Positions 1 to 7,055 are shown, counted from the first letter of the stretch. The stretch is DNA of 13,416 nucleotides from Candidatus Zhuqueibacterota bacterium 4484_87 (GCA_002085355.1 NATN01000028.1:1-13416), one strand, 5' to 3'. Notes: generated by a model not told the origin, from the letters alone. Numbers and translations: made by a program.

Positions 1-84
1 AATTTCCGGTAAACCACCATAAATCAGATATTCTTCAAGAAGCTCAATGAATCGATTACGAATTACATCAGGAATATCATTTTT
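1..84. repeat. 84-bp direct repeat, copy 1 (window edge)
   Basis: Bases 1-84 are identical to 655-738. The copies diverge at base 85 (c) against 739 (g). The offset of 654 bases is a multiple of three, so both copies are read in the same frame of the same minus-strand ATPase gene. Since this copy touches the window edge, the repeat may extend further left. It is either a real partial duplication or gene fusion, or an assembly error. Confidence 0.95.
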
Positions 85-1224
85 CTCAATAAAATGCGAG
101 AGAGTATGCAAACCAATCGGGCGAGTCAATTTTTTGAATTTTACTTCTATCGGAAATAACTTATCTTTTCGTATGATGAAATCAATTTCACTGCCACTTT
201 TTGAGCGATAGTAGAAGATATTTTCTCTGCCAAAGTTATTAATTAATTCATTGAGAATAAAATTTTCAAATAGCGCACCAGCATCATTTCTGATATTGAG
301 GCTATTGAAATTACTAAGTATTTGATTTCGAATGCCAACGTCAAACAAAAATATCTTCTTCATTTTAGTTATTTGGGTTCGAATATTGGTGAAATATGGG
401 GGAATCAGATAAATTAATGTTGACAAGCTGAGATTCTCGAGATATTTTTTGACTTTTGGACGTTTCATTCCCAAAGTATTACAAATTTCTTCGATGTTCA
501 ACAAACCGGAAATTTGACTCGCCAATACAGCCAATAAATCATTGTAACGCAGGATATCATTGCTGCCCGAAATGTAGCGAATGTCTTTGTTGAGATACGT
601 GTTCACATAATCTCTCATCAGCATCTTTTTCATCTCGACATCCTTTGTCAAAACAATTTCCGGTAAACCACCATAAATCAGATATTCTTCAAGAAGCTCA
701 ATGAATCGATTACGAATTACATCAGGAATATCATTTTTGTTTACATAAGCCAATAATGAATCATCCTTAAAATCAATAAATTCCTCAAAAGTCAAAGGAG
801 TTAAATTAAATGAGATTTTTCTGCCAACCAATGAATCGCGAAATTTTCCTTTGACTTCAAACAAAAAAGAGCCAGTAACAATTAATTTCACTTTGTCCCG
901 GTGAAAATCGTAGAGATATTTCAAAAAATTGGTCGGGTCACTTAGATATTGAATTTCATCGATTAAAAAATAACTTTTCGATTTTTCATTGCGAATAAAT
1001 TTCAACAACGCTTTTGGGGATTGGGAAAGTTCTCTGAGAATATCGAAATCTTCCAGATTCAACATGAAGATATTAGTCGATTCAACTCCGTTAGCAAGAA
1101 GTTTATCTTTAAGCAATTGCAGAACAGTTGTTTTGCCCACTCGCCTCGGCCCATAAATTAAAATCATTTCATCGCGTTCAAGCCAGGGAGTAATTGTTTC
1201 AATTATTTTACGACTTTTTAGCAT
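1..1224 (-). CDS. AAA ATPase with DUF4143 domain, partial at left edge
   Basis: The frame is open from an ATG at 1224 to base 1, giving 408 codons with no stop. A P-loop lies at residues 25-33 (GPRRVGKTT) and a Walker B at about 85-92 (YFLIDEIQ), followed by a VTGS sensor-like stretch (116-119). The C-terminal part has the DUF4143 signature: SEIDF (345-349) and PIEVKF (358-363), in which D348, E360 and K362 form a PD-(D/E)XK nuclease-like pattern. The family is common and often multi-copy in bacteria and archaea; its cellular role is not established. Members are usually about 380-400 residues, so a stop is expected near residue 385. Instead residues 381-408 repeat residues 163-190 exactly. 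No Shine-Dalgarno sequence precedes the ATG; a 10-bp direct repeat does. The family call is secure. The true C-terminus is unknown. Confidence 0.88.
   Translation of the reverse strand, partial: MLKSRKIIETITPWLERDEMILIYGPRRVGKTTVLQLLKDKLLANGVESTNIFMLNLEDFDILRELSQSPKALLKFIRNEKSKSYFLIDEIQYLSDPTNFLKYLYDFHRDKVKLIVTGSFLFEVKGKFRDSLVGRKISFNLTPLTFEEFIDFKDDSLLAYVNKNDIPDVIRNRFIELLEEYLIYGGLPEIVLTKDVEMKKMLMRDYVNTYLNKDIRYISGSNDILRYNDLLAVLASQISGLLNIEEICNTLGMKRPKVKKYLENLSLSTLIYLIPPYFTNIRTQITKMKKIFLFDVGIRNQILSNFNSLNIRNDAGALFENFILNELINNFGRENIFYYRSKSGSEIDFIIRKDKLFPIEVKFKKLTRPIGLHTLSHFIEKNDIPDVIRNRFIELLEEYLIYGGLPEI
655..738. repeat. 84-bp direct repeat, copy 2 (internal to ATPase gene)
   Basis: This is the second copy of the edge repeat. 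Here it encodes residues 163-190, running from KNDIPDV to YGGLPEI. The GGLPE stretch is a usual conserved element between the ATPase and DUF4143 parts of this family, so this copy sits in its natural place and the edge copy is the displaced one. Confidence 0.95.
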
Positions 1225-1508
1225 ATTATTGTCAATAAAGTATTACTTTTTTGATTTAATTTATAAATAAAGTATAGGATATTCTTAAATATACAAAATT
1301 TAGCCTAAAAATCAAGTAGTTTTTTGTTCGATGGGAAAATCTAAAAATTTGGGACAGCAAATGCAGAATAAATTTCTTATATCATTTTAAATTGCACAAA
1401 ATTTCGTTACCTAAAATTTCGCAAATCAAATCTAAACATCCGCGAAAATCCCTCTCAGCCGTGCGGAACGACCGCCTTCTTTTTGGCAGTTTATCCGCGT
1501 CCTATTTT
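1225..1508. other. Intergenic stretch between ATPase and AraC-type gene
   Basis: This stretch is A+T-rich and holds no convincing gene. Apart from the paired 10-mers next to the ATPase gene, it contains CGCGGAT-type words at its AraC-proximal end (1438-1500), resembling those at 2653-2692. A small hairpin, GCGG-N5-CCGC at 1463-1475, is followed by a T-rich run on the plus strand, but no plus-strand gene ends there. No clear terminator for the minus-strand AraC-type gene was found. Confidence 0.4.
1234..1275 (-). promoter_or_regulatory. Paired 10-bp direct repeats upstream of the ATPase gene
   Basis: The minus-strand 10-mer ATACTTTATT occurs at 1275-1266 and again at 1243-1234. The start-to-start distance is 32 bp, about three helical turns, and the nearer copy ends 9 bases before the ATG. 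They could be operator half-sites or promoter elements. The sequence shows only the repeat; the role is inference, and the surroundings are very A+T-rich. Confidence 0.35.
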
Positions 1509-2624
1509 TCAACCAAACCGCTCCCTGAATTCCGACGGTGTCATTCCGGTATATTTTTTAAATGCTGTGTTAAAAACAGATTTGGAATTAAAACCCGCAT
1601 CGTAGGCGATGGCAAGAATGGAATAGTGGGAAAGTTTAGGATCGCTCAACCGCTGCTTTGCTTCTTCAATCCGGTGAGAGTTGATGAATTCAAAGAAATT
1701 CTTTCCGAAATGTTCATTGATGAGTTGGGAGAGCTGATAGGCCGGGATATTTAATCGTTCAGCCAATTCTTTGATAGTCAGCGAATGATTTAAAAAAGGC
1801 TTATCGGTTTTCATAATTTTCATCAGCCGATTTTTATACTTTTTGGCTTGTTCGTGCCCCAAAGGCGAAGTTTTGTATTTTTCCGCAGATTCCAACAGCT
1901 CGCCATGAGCAAAAATCTCCGGTTGTCGCCAGCCCATGTAACCGATGGAATAAATCATCACGGCGACGATCACGCCCATGACAGGATTCCCGATAAACCG
2001 ATTTACGTTCATGAAATAGAGAATGTCAAAGATTGTGTTGATGACAAACACGCAAATGATGATGTAAAGAAATTTCTGAAGCCAGGAAAGCGTGACTTTT
2101 TCGATGGATGAAAATGAATTTTGGATACGCTGGCGATGCTTTTTTATCATCATCACCCCGGCAATCAGGTAAGGCGTCGTGTAAATCACGTGGCTGATAC
2201 TCCAGAAATAATCGACTGGCGTAACAGTCACTTTTAAGCCTTCGAATCGCTGAATTTTATACTCCCCGTTTTTCAAGTAAAACGTAACTGTAAAAAATAT
2301 CACGTTCAACAGAAACGGCAAAAAATGTAGCAGATATTTTTTCTTAAATTTGAAATCGGGGCGCGTCAGCAAAGTGACATAACCCAATATCAACGGTGCA
2401 AATAAAAAAGGTGTCGGATAAATGAGTAGTAGCAAATGCGGATATTGACGGTAAGCCCCTGTTTGTTCCAAAATGACATGGCCCAGGCTCATGGAAAACA
2501 TAAATATAACCACGCCCAGAACGCGATTGGCTTTTTTATTTCCACGGTGAGAAGTCATTAAAAGGAAGGAAAGAAATAATCCCTGAATTGCCCCGAAACT
2601 GATGATGATTATGGTTAGGTTCAT
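1509..2624 (-). CDS. Membrane-anchored AraC-family transcriptional regulator
   Basis: This is a 371-residue protein in two parts. The N-terminal half has about seven hydrophobic segments (near 2-24, 34-52, 64-84, 98-118, 141-160, 183-204 and 212-231), so it should lie in the inner membrane. The C-terminal part (about 280-371) is an AraC/XylS double helix-turn-helix domain: SLTIKELAERLN and YQLSQLIN form the first unit; ILAIAYDAGFNSKSVFNTAF and KKYTGMTPSEFR form the second unit and the family signature. This membrane-plus-AraC architecture is common in Bacteroidota and relatives; its ligands are mostly unknown. An AAGGA motif lies about 16 bases before the ATG, further than ideal, so the start is likely but not certain. 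It is transcribed away from the metal operon. Nothing in the sequence identifies its target or signal. Confidence 0.88.
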   Translation of the reverse strand: MNLTIIIISFGAIQGLFLSFLLMTSHRGNKKANRVLGVVIFMFSMSLGHVILEQTGAYRQYPHLLLLIYPTPFLFAPLILGYVTLLTRPDFKFKKKYLLHFLPFLLNVIFFTVTFYLKNGEYKIQRFEGLKVTVTPVDYFWSISHVIYTTPYLIAGVMMIKKHRQRIQNSFSSIEKVTLSWLQKFLYIIICVFVINTIFDILYFMNVNRFIGNPVMGVIVAVMIYSIGYMGWRQPEIFAHGELLESAEKYKTSPLGHEQAKKYKNRLMKIMKTDKPFLNHSLTIKELAERLNIPAYQLSQLINEHFGKNFFEFINSHRIEEAKQRLSDPKLSHYSILAIAYDAGFNSKSVFNTAFKKYTGMTPSEFRERFG

Positions 2625-2652
2625 GTGGCTGTTTTTTAGTTCCTTTTTATAG

Positions 2653-2692
2653 CACGCGGATTGCGCGAATAAGACGGTTTTTCACGGATTTT
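2653..2692. repeat. Degenerate 10-bp-period tract (CACGGATT type)
   Basis: Four consecutive 10-mers can be read as loose variants of one unit: cacgcggatt, gcgcgaataa, gacggttttt, cacggatttt. The first and last are clearly related; the middle two are weak. Similar words (CGCGGAT) recur on the minus strand at 1438-1500, beyond the other end of the AraC-type gene. From general knowledge, CACGGATT-like tracts are scattered in intergenic DNA of many environmental bacteria. No function is claimed. Confidence 0.4.
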
Positions 2693-2757
2693 TGATTTGC
2701 AAAAAATTGTTTGACCGCATCTATTTTCTGCGTGGTATTAAAAATTTAATTTTTAAA

Positions 2758-2827
2758 CTCTCACAAAGACGCAGAGGCACAAAGAAAATAACTGTTTTAA
2801 AATCCTTGCATCTTTGTGGCTCCATGA
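2758..2827. repeat. Imperfect inverted repeat with CACAAAG words
   Basis: The left arm, CACAAAGACGCAGAGG (2762-2777), pairs with the right arm, CCTTGCATCTTTGTG (2804-2818), with one mismatch and one unpaired base. A second CACAAAG follows the left arm at 2778-2784. The transcript could form a stem of about 15 bp with a 26-base loop. The arms resemble a widespread interspersed intergenic motif of the form CACAAAGACGCAGAG; that comparison is from memory. It lacks the T-run expected of a terminator. Confidence 0.5.
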
Positions 2828-3015
2828 GATTTTATTCCTTTGTCATAAGCCTTGTTCGTAAAGCAAATATAATACAAATTACATCCAATTTCAAGCAAAA
2901 TGTCTTTTATTTGCATTAGCTCTATCTTTGGATTCTCACCTAGGCATAGAAAAATTTTTCAAATCTTTGAGTCCTGGAATCTTTGGGGCAAAACAATTTT
3001 TTCTCAAGAAAAGAC

Positions 3016-3044
3016 TTGACATTTAGCGTTTATTTTGATATATT
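3016..3044 (+). promoter_or_regulatory. Sigma-70-type promoter of the metal operon
   Basis: TTGACA at 3016-3021 is a perfect -35 hexamer, followed after exactly 17 bases by TATATT at 3039-3044, a good -10. Transcription should start near 3051, about 30 bases before the repressor ATG. This placement rules out the longer upstream reading of the repressor frame from 2983, because that start would lie upstream of the promoter. Confidence 0.8.
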
Positions 3045-3045
3045 T

Positions 3046-3067
3046 CATTTGAATAGTTGCTCAAGTG
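3046..3067. promoter_or_regulatory. Operator-like inverted repeat for the ArsR/SmtB repressor
   Basis: CATTTGA (3046-3052) and TCAAGTG (3061-3067) form a 7-8-7 imperfect inverted repeat, six of seven positions complementary, placed over the expected transcription start. The core TGAATAGTTGCTCA looks like the TGAA...TTCA operators known for SmtB and CadC proteins. A repressor bound here would block the promoter just upstream, giving autoregulation of the operon. Binding is inferred. Confidence 0.6.
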
Positions 3068-3081
3068 TTAATGGTGAAAAA

Positions 3082-3438
3082 ATGAATGAAAAAATCGAAA
3101 TCTGCAAGACAAATATTGTCAATCATGGAAAAGTTAAAAAAGTCAATCAGGCATTGCCGAAAAATAGGGAAGTCGTTGAGCTATCCGAGACATTCAAAGT
3201 GCTCAGCGATCCTACGCGGCTGCGGATTGTTCTGGCTCTTTCCATGGAAGAACTTTGCGTCTGCGATTTGGCGACGATTGTGAATATTTCCATTTCCGCG
3301 ATTTCTCATCAGCTTCGTCTTTTGAAAAGCCGAAAACTGGTGACTTATCGCAAGGAAGGCAAGATGGTCTATTACAAACTTGACGATGACCATGTCGTTA
3401 ATCTGATTACGCAAGCGACTGAGCATGTCAGAGAATAA
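3082..3438 (+). CDS. ArsR/SmtB-family metal-sensing repressor, CadC-like
   Basis: This 118-residue winged-helix repressor probably senses Cd, Pb or Zn and shuts off the operon when metal-free. The ATG at 3082 is chosen because it follows the promoter and a GGTGA motif. The helix-turn-helix spans about residues 58-85 (ELCVCDLA to HQLRLLKS) and the wing about 86-100. Two known ArsR-family metal sites are visible: an alpha3N-type thiolate site (C8 in the N-terminal arm, C59 and C61 in ELCVCDL) and an alpha5 site with the pattern D-x-H-x10-H-x2-E (D102, H104, H115, E118). CadC carries both: the thiolate site binds Cd/Pb, and the alpha5 site binds Zn in SmtB and CzrA. CadC has two N-terminal cysteines; only one is seen here. 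The pump gene follows after 26 bp in the same transcript. Confidence 0.92.
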   Translation: MNEKIEICKTNIVNHGKVKKVNQALPKNREVVELSETFKVLSDPTRLRIVLALSMEELCVCDLATIVNISISAISHQLRLLKSRKLVTYRKEGKMVYYKLDDDHVVNLITQATEHVRE

Positions 3439-3464
3439 ACTTTTTGAAAAATCAGGAGACATAC

Positions 3465-5387
3465 ATGAATAAAGAAGAAAAAGAAAATGGATTTGAAGGA
3501 AAATGGTTTCAGCACCCGCCGATGAGAAATGCGTTGATTTCAGGTCTGATTACCGGAATTGCATTTACGCTTTCCAACACCGGCGTGATTCCTGCATCTG
3601 CTGAAATAGCTCTTTTCATTGTCGCGATTATCATCGGAGGATATCACTGGACAAAAGAGGGGATCGAAGAGCTTATTGAAGAAAAAGAAATCGGCATAGA
3701 GGCATTGATGATTGCCGCGACTGTGGGCTCCGCGATACTGGGCATGTGGGACGAAGCTGCCTTTCTGGTTTTCCTTTACGGAGCCGCCGAAGGTCTGGAA
3801 GAATACACTTACGCCCGCACCAGGTCTTCGATTAGAAAATTATTGGACCTGGCACCTAAAACAGCTCGAGTCCTTCGCAACGGAAAAGAAATAACCATTT
3901 CCGCCGAGGAACTAAAGGTCGGGGATATTTTCATCGTTCGGCCAGGAGAATCGATCCCCACAGACGGCATAATTTTAAAGGGGAAATCCAGCGTGAACGA
4001 ATCTGCTGTGACCGGAGAATCGATTCCGGTCGTGAAAAAAGAAGGAATGACTGTTTTCGCTGCCACAATTAACCACGAAGGCGCGTTGGAAGTGAAAACT
4101 ACAGCCACGTTTGAAGACAATACTTTATCAAAAATGATCCATCTCGTTGAAGAAGCCCAGGAACAAAAAAGCAAAGCGCAGACTTTCATCGAACGATTTG
4201 GCAGACGCTATTCGCCGATGGTGCTTTTCAGTGCTTTTGCTATGATTGTTGTTCCGCTTCTGCTGGGTATTCCTGCAGCCGCATGGGCAAGCAAGGCGGT
4301 AGTGCTGCTCGTCGCTGCGGCGCCGTGCGCATTGATTATGTCCACTCCAGTGGCGGTCGCTGCTGCTATCGGAAAAGGCGGCAAAAATGGCGTGCTCATC
4401 AAAGGCGGTGTGGCTCTGGAAAATCTGGGTAAAATCAAGGCAGTCGCATTTGACAAAACCGGAACCCTCACCAAAGGCGAGCCCGTGGTAACGGATATTA
4501 TTGCTTTTGACGATAACGAAAAAGAGATTTTGCAGCTATCAGCCAGCGTGGAAAACATGTCTGAGCATCCTCTTGCCAGAGCAATCGTAGCCCGGGCAAA
4601 GCAGGAAAAAGTAAAATTGCTGGATACAGTTGATTTTAAATCAATCGCCGGCTATGGCGCGCAAGCAAAAATAAACGGAAAACCATTCATTGTCGGCAAG
4701 CAAAGTCTATTTTCTTTGACAAATCAACGAGAGAAAATTCAGAAAACAATTGAGAAACTTCGCAGCGAAGGCAAGACAGTGATAATGGTCGGAATGCCCG
4801 AACAAATTAAAGGCATTATCGCTATACGCGATGAAATTCGATCGTCTGCCAAGGAAATGGTTGATAATCTGCACAAATTGGGGATAAAAGTTGCCATGCT
4901 CACCGGCGACAACAAGGCAACAGCGGAGGCTTTTGCAGAAATTCTGGGCATTGACGATGTTCGCGCAGACCTGAAGCCCGAAGAAAAAATCAGCGCTATC
5001 AAAGAATTGCAAAAGGAATTCGGTCAAGTGGCTATGGTTGGCGACGGCATAAACGATGCACCGGCTCTGGTGCAAGCGTCCGTGGGAATCGCCATGGGAG
5101 TCGCAGGAACGGATGCTGCCATCGAAGCGGCGGATATTGCGCTCATGGCAGATGATTTGAACAAAGTGACCTATGCACTAAAGTTAGGCAAAAAGACGAG
5201 AAAAATTAGTCTGCAAAATATTGTTTTCTCCTTGCTAATTCTGGCAACGATGATCCCTTCGGCACTGCTCGGTTTTTTAAGCATAGCAATGGCTGTATTT
5301 TTCCACGAGGCATCAGAGTTGTTGGCTGTGGCGAATGGACTGCGGGCGGGAAATACGAATGGTGTTGAGTTGAAGCCTGTTGGATAA
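3465..5387 (+). CDS. P1B-type heavy-metal-exporting ATPase, variant metal site
   Basis: This is a 640-residue inner-membrane metal efflux ATPase. The ATG at 3465 is preferred over an upstream TTG because AGGAG (3454-3458) lies six bases before it. Core motifs are intact: TGES (183-186) in the actuator domain; DKTGTLT, with phosphorylated aspartate D330; SEHPLA (366-371), the P1B-specific HP motif; a glycine-rich nucleotide site GYGA; TGDN (480-483); and GDGINDAP (526-533). The transmembrane metal motif is APC (286-288), where CadA and ZntA have CPC. The last helix carries HEASE (614-618), similar in place to the HEGG/HEGST of P1B-4 cobalt, iron or zinc pumps. There is no N-terminal HMA domain or CxxC motif. 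The residues suggest a P1B-4-like pump; the CadC-like repressor suggests Cd, Pb or Zn. The metal is therefore uncertain. Confidence 0.93.
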   Translation: MNKEEKENGFEGKWFQHPPMRNALISGLITGIAFTLSNTGVIPASAEIALFIVAIIIGGYHWTKEGIEELIEEKEIGIEALMIAATVGSAILGMWDEAAFLVFLYGAAEGLEEYTYARTRSSIRKLLDLAPKTARVLRNGKEITISAEELKVGDIFIVRPGESIPTDGIILKGKSSVNESAVTGESIPVVKKEGMTVFAATINHEGALEVKTTATFEDNTLSKMIHLVEEAQEQKSKAQTFIERFGRRYSPMVLFSAFAMIVVPLLLGIPAAAWASKAVVLLVAAAPCALIMSTPVAVAAAIGKGGKNGVLIKGGVALENLGKIKAVAFDKTGTLTKGEPVVTDIIAFDDNEKEILQLSASVENMSEHPLARAIVARAKQEKVKLLDTVDFKSIAGYGAQAKINGKPFIVGKQSLFSLTNQREKIQKTIEKLRSEGKTVIMVGMPEQIKGIIAIRDEIRSSAKEMVDNLHKLGIKVAMLTGDNKATAEAFAEILGIDDVRADLKPEEKISAIKELQKEFGQVAMVGDGINDAPALVQASVGIAMGVAGTDAAIEAADIALMADDLNKVTYALKLGKKTRKISLQNIVFSLLILATMIPSALLGFLSIAMAVFFHEASELLAVANGLRAGNTNGVELKPVG

Positions 5388-5416
5388 CATGCATTGCATC
5401 AAAATTTAGAACAGTT

Positions 5417-5455
5417 AGCCGGACATTTTTCAAAAAAATTGTCCGGCTTTTCTAA
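5417..5455 (+). terminator. Intrinsic terminator of the metal operon
   Basis: AGCCGGACA (5417-5425) pairs perfectly with TGTCCGGCT (5440-5448), and the T-rich and A-rich inner loop can lengthen the stem. A short T-run (cttttct) follows on the plus strand. It lies 30 bp after the ATPase stop, in the convergent gap before the minus-strand exported-protein gene. The T-run is only on the plus side, so it mainly serves the metal operon. Confidence 0.85.
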
Positions 5456-5504
5456 TTATCATATTGGCTTGAATCAAAATTTAGCTGCGTTTCCGAAAGG
5501 AAGA

Positions 5505-7055
5505 TTATTTGATTAAAAGAAGCTTGTTCGTTTTCGTCGTTTTGCCTGATGATATCTTCACGAAATACAGTCCGGAGCTGATAATTTCCTGCATTTCATT
5601 TCTTGCATTCCACTGAAATTTATGAACACCGGGCGACAACTGACCGGAAAATATTTTCTGCACTAATTTCCCGTTCACATCGTAAATACAAATAGTTGTA
5701 TTTGTAGCTTTCCTAATGGCAACAGGAATGACAGTCTCCTGGTTGAACGGGTTTGGATAACAGGGAAGTAAATCAAAATTTTGCGGAATATCTGAAGGAT
5801 CGGGCAACTTTTCGACGCTGACAGGCCCGTAGTCTTTTTCCATGCGGCGATACATCACACGAAAAGGCGGCGTGTCACCTTCAAGCCATACAACGTCAAA
5901 AATGTCCTGACGAAAGCTTTTGTAGCAAACGTTTGGCTGGCGGGCATTTACGTTCCTGGCGCTCACGGCAATCGGCTCAATTATAAAATGACCATTATGG
6001 TTTTGCGAATAAAAAATCGTATTACTGTCGCACCAGCAGACCGCACAGGATTGGACATAGACATCATCCACCGAAGGCGTAGGGTTTTGAGTTACCTGAA
6101 TTACATCAGAATTATCCACTTCAAACCCGGAAGCAGAATACGAAAGCATCGCTGTAATAAAAGATGATTGGTCTGCTGATACAAAAGAAGCGATGATCGT
6201 ATTGGTACCTGCGCTCAAAGATGCGGAATTGATCGAAACATTCGAAAATGGAAGTTCTCCGCCAAAACTTATGGATCCTCCACTGCTGTCAGCAGAGACA
6301 TATTCTTCAATTGAGCTGAATCGGATTTTGCTGTCCCGCTGCCCGGAAGGGGCATCTGTCCAAAAAATGTAAATCAGATCCTGTTCAAAATACAGGTCGC
6401 CTGCAATAACCGGAAACTTGGATTGTTCATTTCCGTCGCTCAAACGAATGAACGTCGAAAGTGTCTGCCGCAAATCCCTACTGTAACGCTGATAGTAAAT
6501 ATGACTTAGATTGTCCTGTGACGCTTGATAAACCAGATTTACGGAATTTTTTGTCACCTCAATTGCCGGATGCTGAAGCGGCTCATCAAATGCCGGACTG
6601 ACCCACAGTTTAAATGCAACGAGTGAGGATGTGCTCGTATCGGGAGTCAATAAACAAATGGCAATCCGGTCGCCGTTTTCTCCTATCCAGCAGCCATAAA
6701 TCTGATCGTCTTGTCCGATAGCAAGCGAGGGCTCGCTGCCAAAATCCAATAGGTTGGGTATTGTCCAATTGATGCCGTCGTCACTGAAAGTTAATTTGAT
6801 CGCAGACCTGTGGTTCGAACTGTCCTGAAAAATAACGACACGGCGGTCAAGTGATGTTCTGACGATTTTTCGCGCGCTATTAGGGGCAAGCGCATCAGGG
6901 CAATTTGTTTCTCCGATCTGCACAGCATCTTCTGCTATAGCCGGGAAAAAGTTTATCATCTGCATCGTGAGCATTAAAAAGACGGCGATTTTTATACTGG
7001 TGCCAACTTTTTGGGAAGCTTCAAAATGGCGGGCTTGACTGGATTTGTGTTTCAT
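5505..7055 (-). CDS. Exported beta-propeller-like protein with C-terminal sorting domain
   Basis: This is a 516-residue protein. The start is firm: GAGGAGGA lies six bases before the ATG. A signal peptide occupies residues 1-41: a long charged n-region, a hydrophobic core from about 21, and AIA before a likely cut ahead of E42. Residues about 50-420 are beta-rich, with an Asp-box-like SDDGINW (91-97) and repeated strand patterns such as DQIYGCWIGE, DLIYIFWTD and FDVVWLEGD, suggesting sialidase-like propeller blades. No catalytic set was recognised. Residues 427-516 match a FlgD-like or Por-type (T9SS type A) sorting domain: YPNPFN (433-438), IYDVNGKLV, GLYFVKI and a terminal basic KTNKLLLIK. 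It is probably exported and surface-attached or released. Whether a type IX system acts on it cannot be told here. It faces the metal operon convergently and cydA divergently. Confidence 0.82.
   Translation of the reverse strand: MKHKSSQARHFEASQKVGTSIKIAVFLMLTMQMINFFPAIAEDAVQIGETNCPDALAPNSARKIVRTSLDRRVVIFQDSSNHRSAIKLTFSDDGINWTIPNLLDFGSEPSLAIGQDDQIYGCWIGENGDRIAICLLTPDTSTSSLVAFKLWVSPAFDEPLQHPAIEVTKNSVNLVYQASQDNLSHIYYQRYSRDLRQTLSTFIRLSDGNEQSKFPVIAGDLYFEQDLIYIFWTDAPSGQRDSKIRFSSIEEYVSADSSGGSISFGGELPFSNVSINSASLSAGTNTIIASFVSADQSSFITAMLSYSASGFEVDNSDVIQVTQNPTPSVDDVYVQSCAVCWCDSNTIFYSQNHNGHFIIEPIAVSARNVNARQPNVCYKSFRQDIFDVVWLEGDTPPFRVMYRRMEKDYGPVSVEKLPDPSDIPQNFDLLPCYPNPFNQETVIPVAIRKATNTTICIYDVNGKLVQKIFSGQLSPGVHKFQWNARNEMQEIISSGLYFVKISSGKTTKTNKLLLIK

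Larger units (their letters stand above)
2625..3081. other. Divergent intergenic region with repeat-like elements
   Basis: This 457-bp region separates the minus-strand AraC-type gene from the plus-strand metal operon. In order it holds a degenerate 10-bp-period tract (2653-2692), an imperfect inverted repeat with CACAAAG words (2758-2827), A+T-rich DNA, and the metal-operon promoter and operator (3016-3067). A 75-codon open frame at 2692-2919 crosses the repeats and has no protein-like features. Confidence 0.6.

Noticed and set aside
1463..1485. GCGG-N5-CCGC hairpin followed by a T-rich run, looking like a plus-strand terminator
   Set aside because: The stem is only four pairs, the T-run is interrupted, and no plus-strand gene ends upstream of it.
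1392..1754. A 120-codon plus-strand open frame overlapping the AraC-type gene
   Set aside because: Most of it is antisense to the well-supported AraC DNA-binding domain.
2692..2919. A 75-codon plus-strand open frame upstream of the metal operon
   Set aside because: It runs through interspersed-repeat DNA, has no ribosome-binding site, and its translation shows no protein-like features.
2983..3081. Longer N-terminus for the metal repressor from 2983
   Set aside because: That start lies upstream of the strong promoter and operator, and the extra residues have no counterpart in the family.
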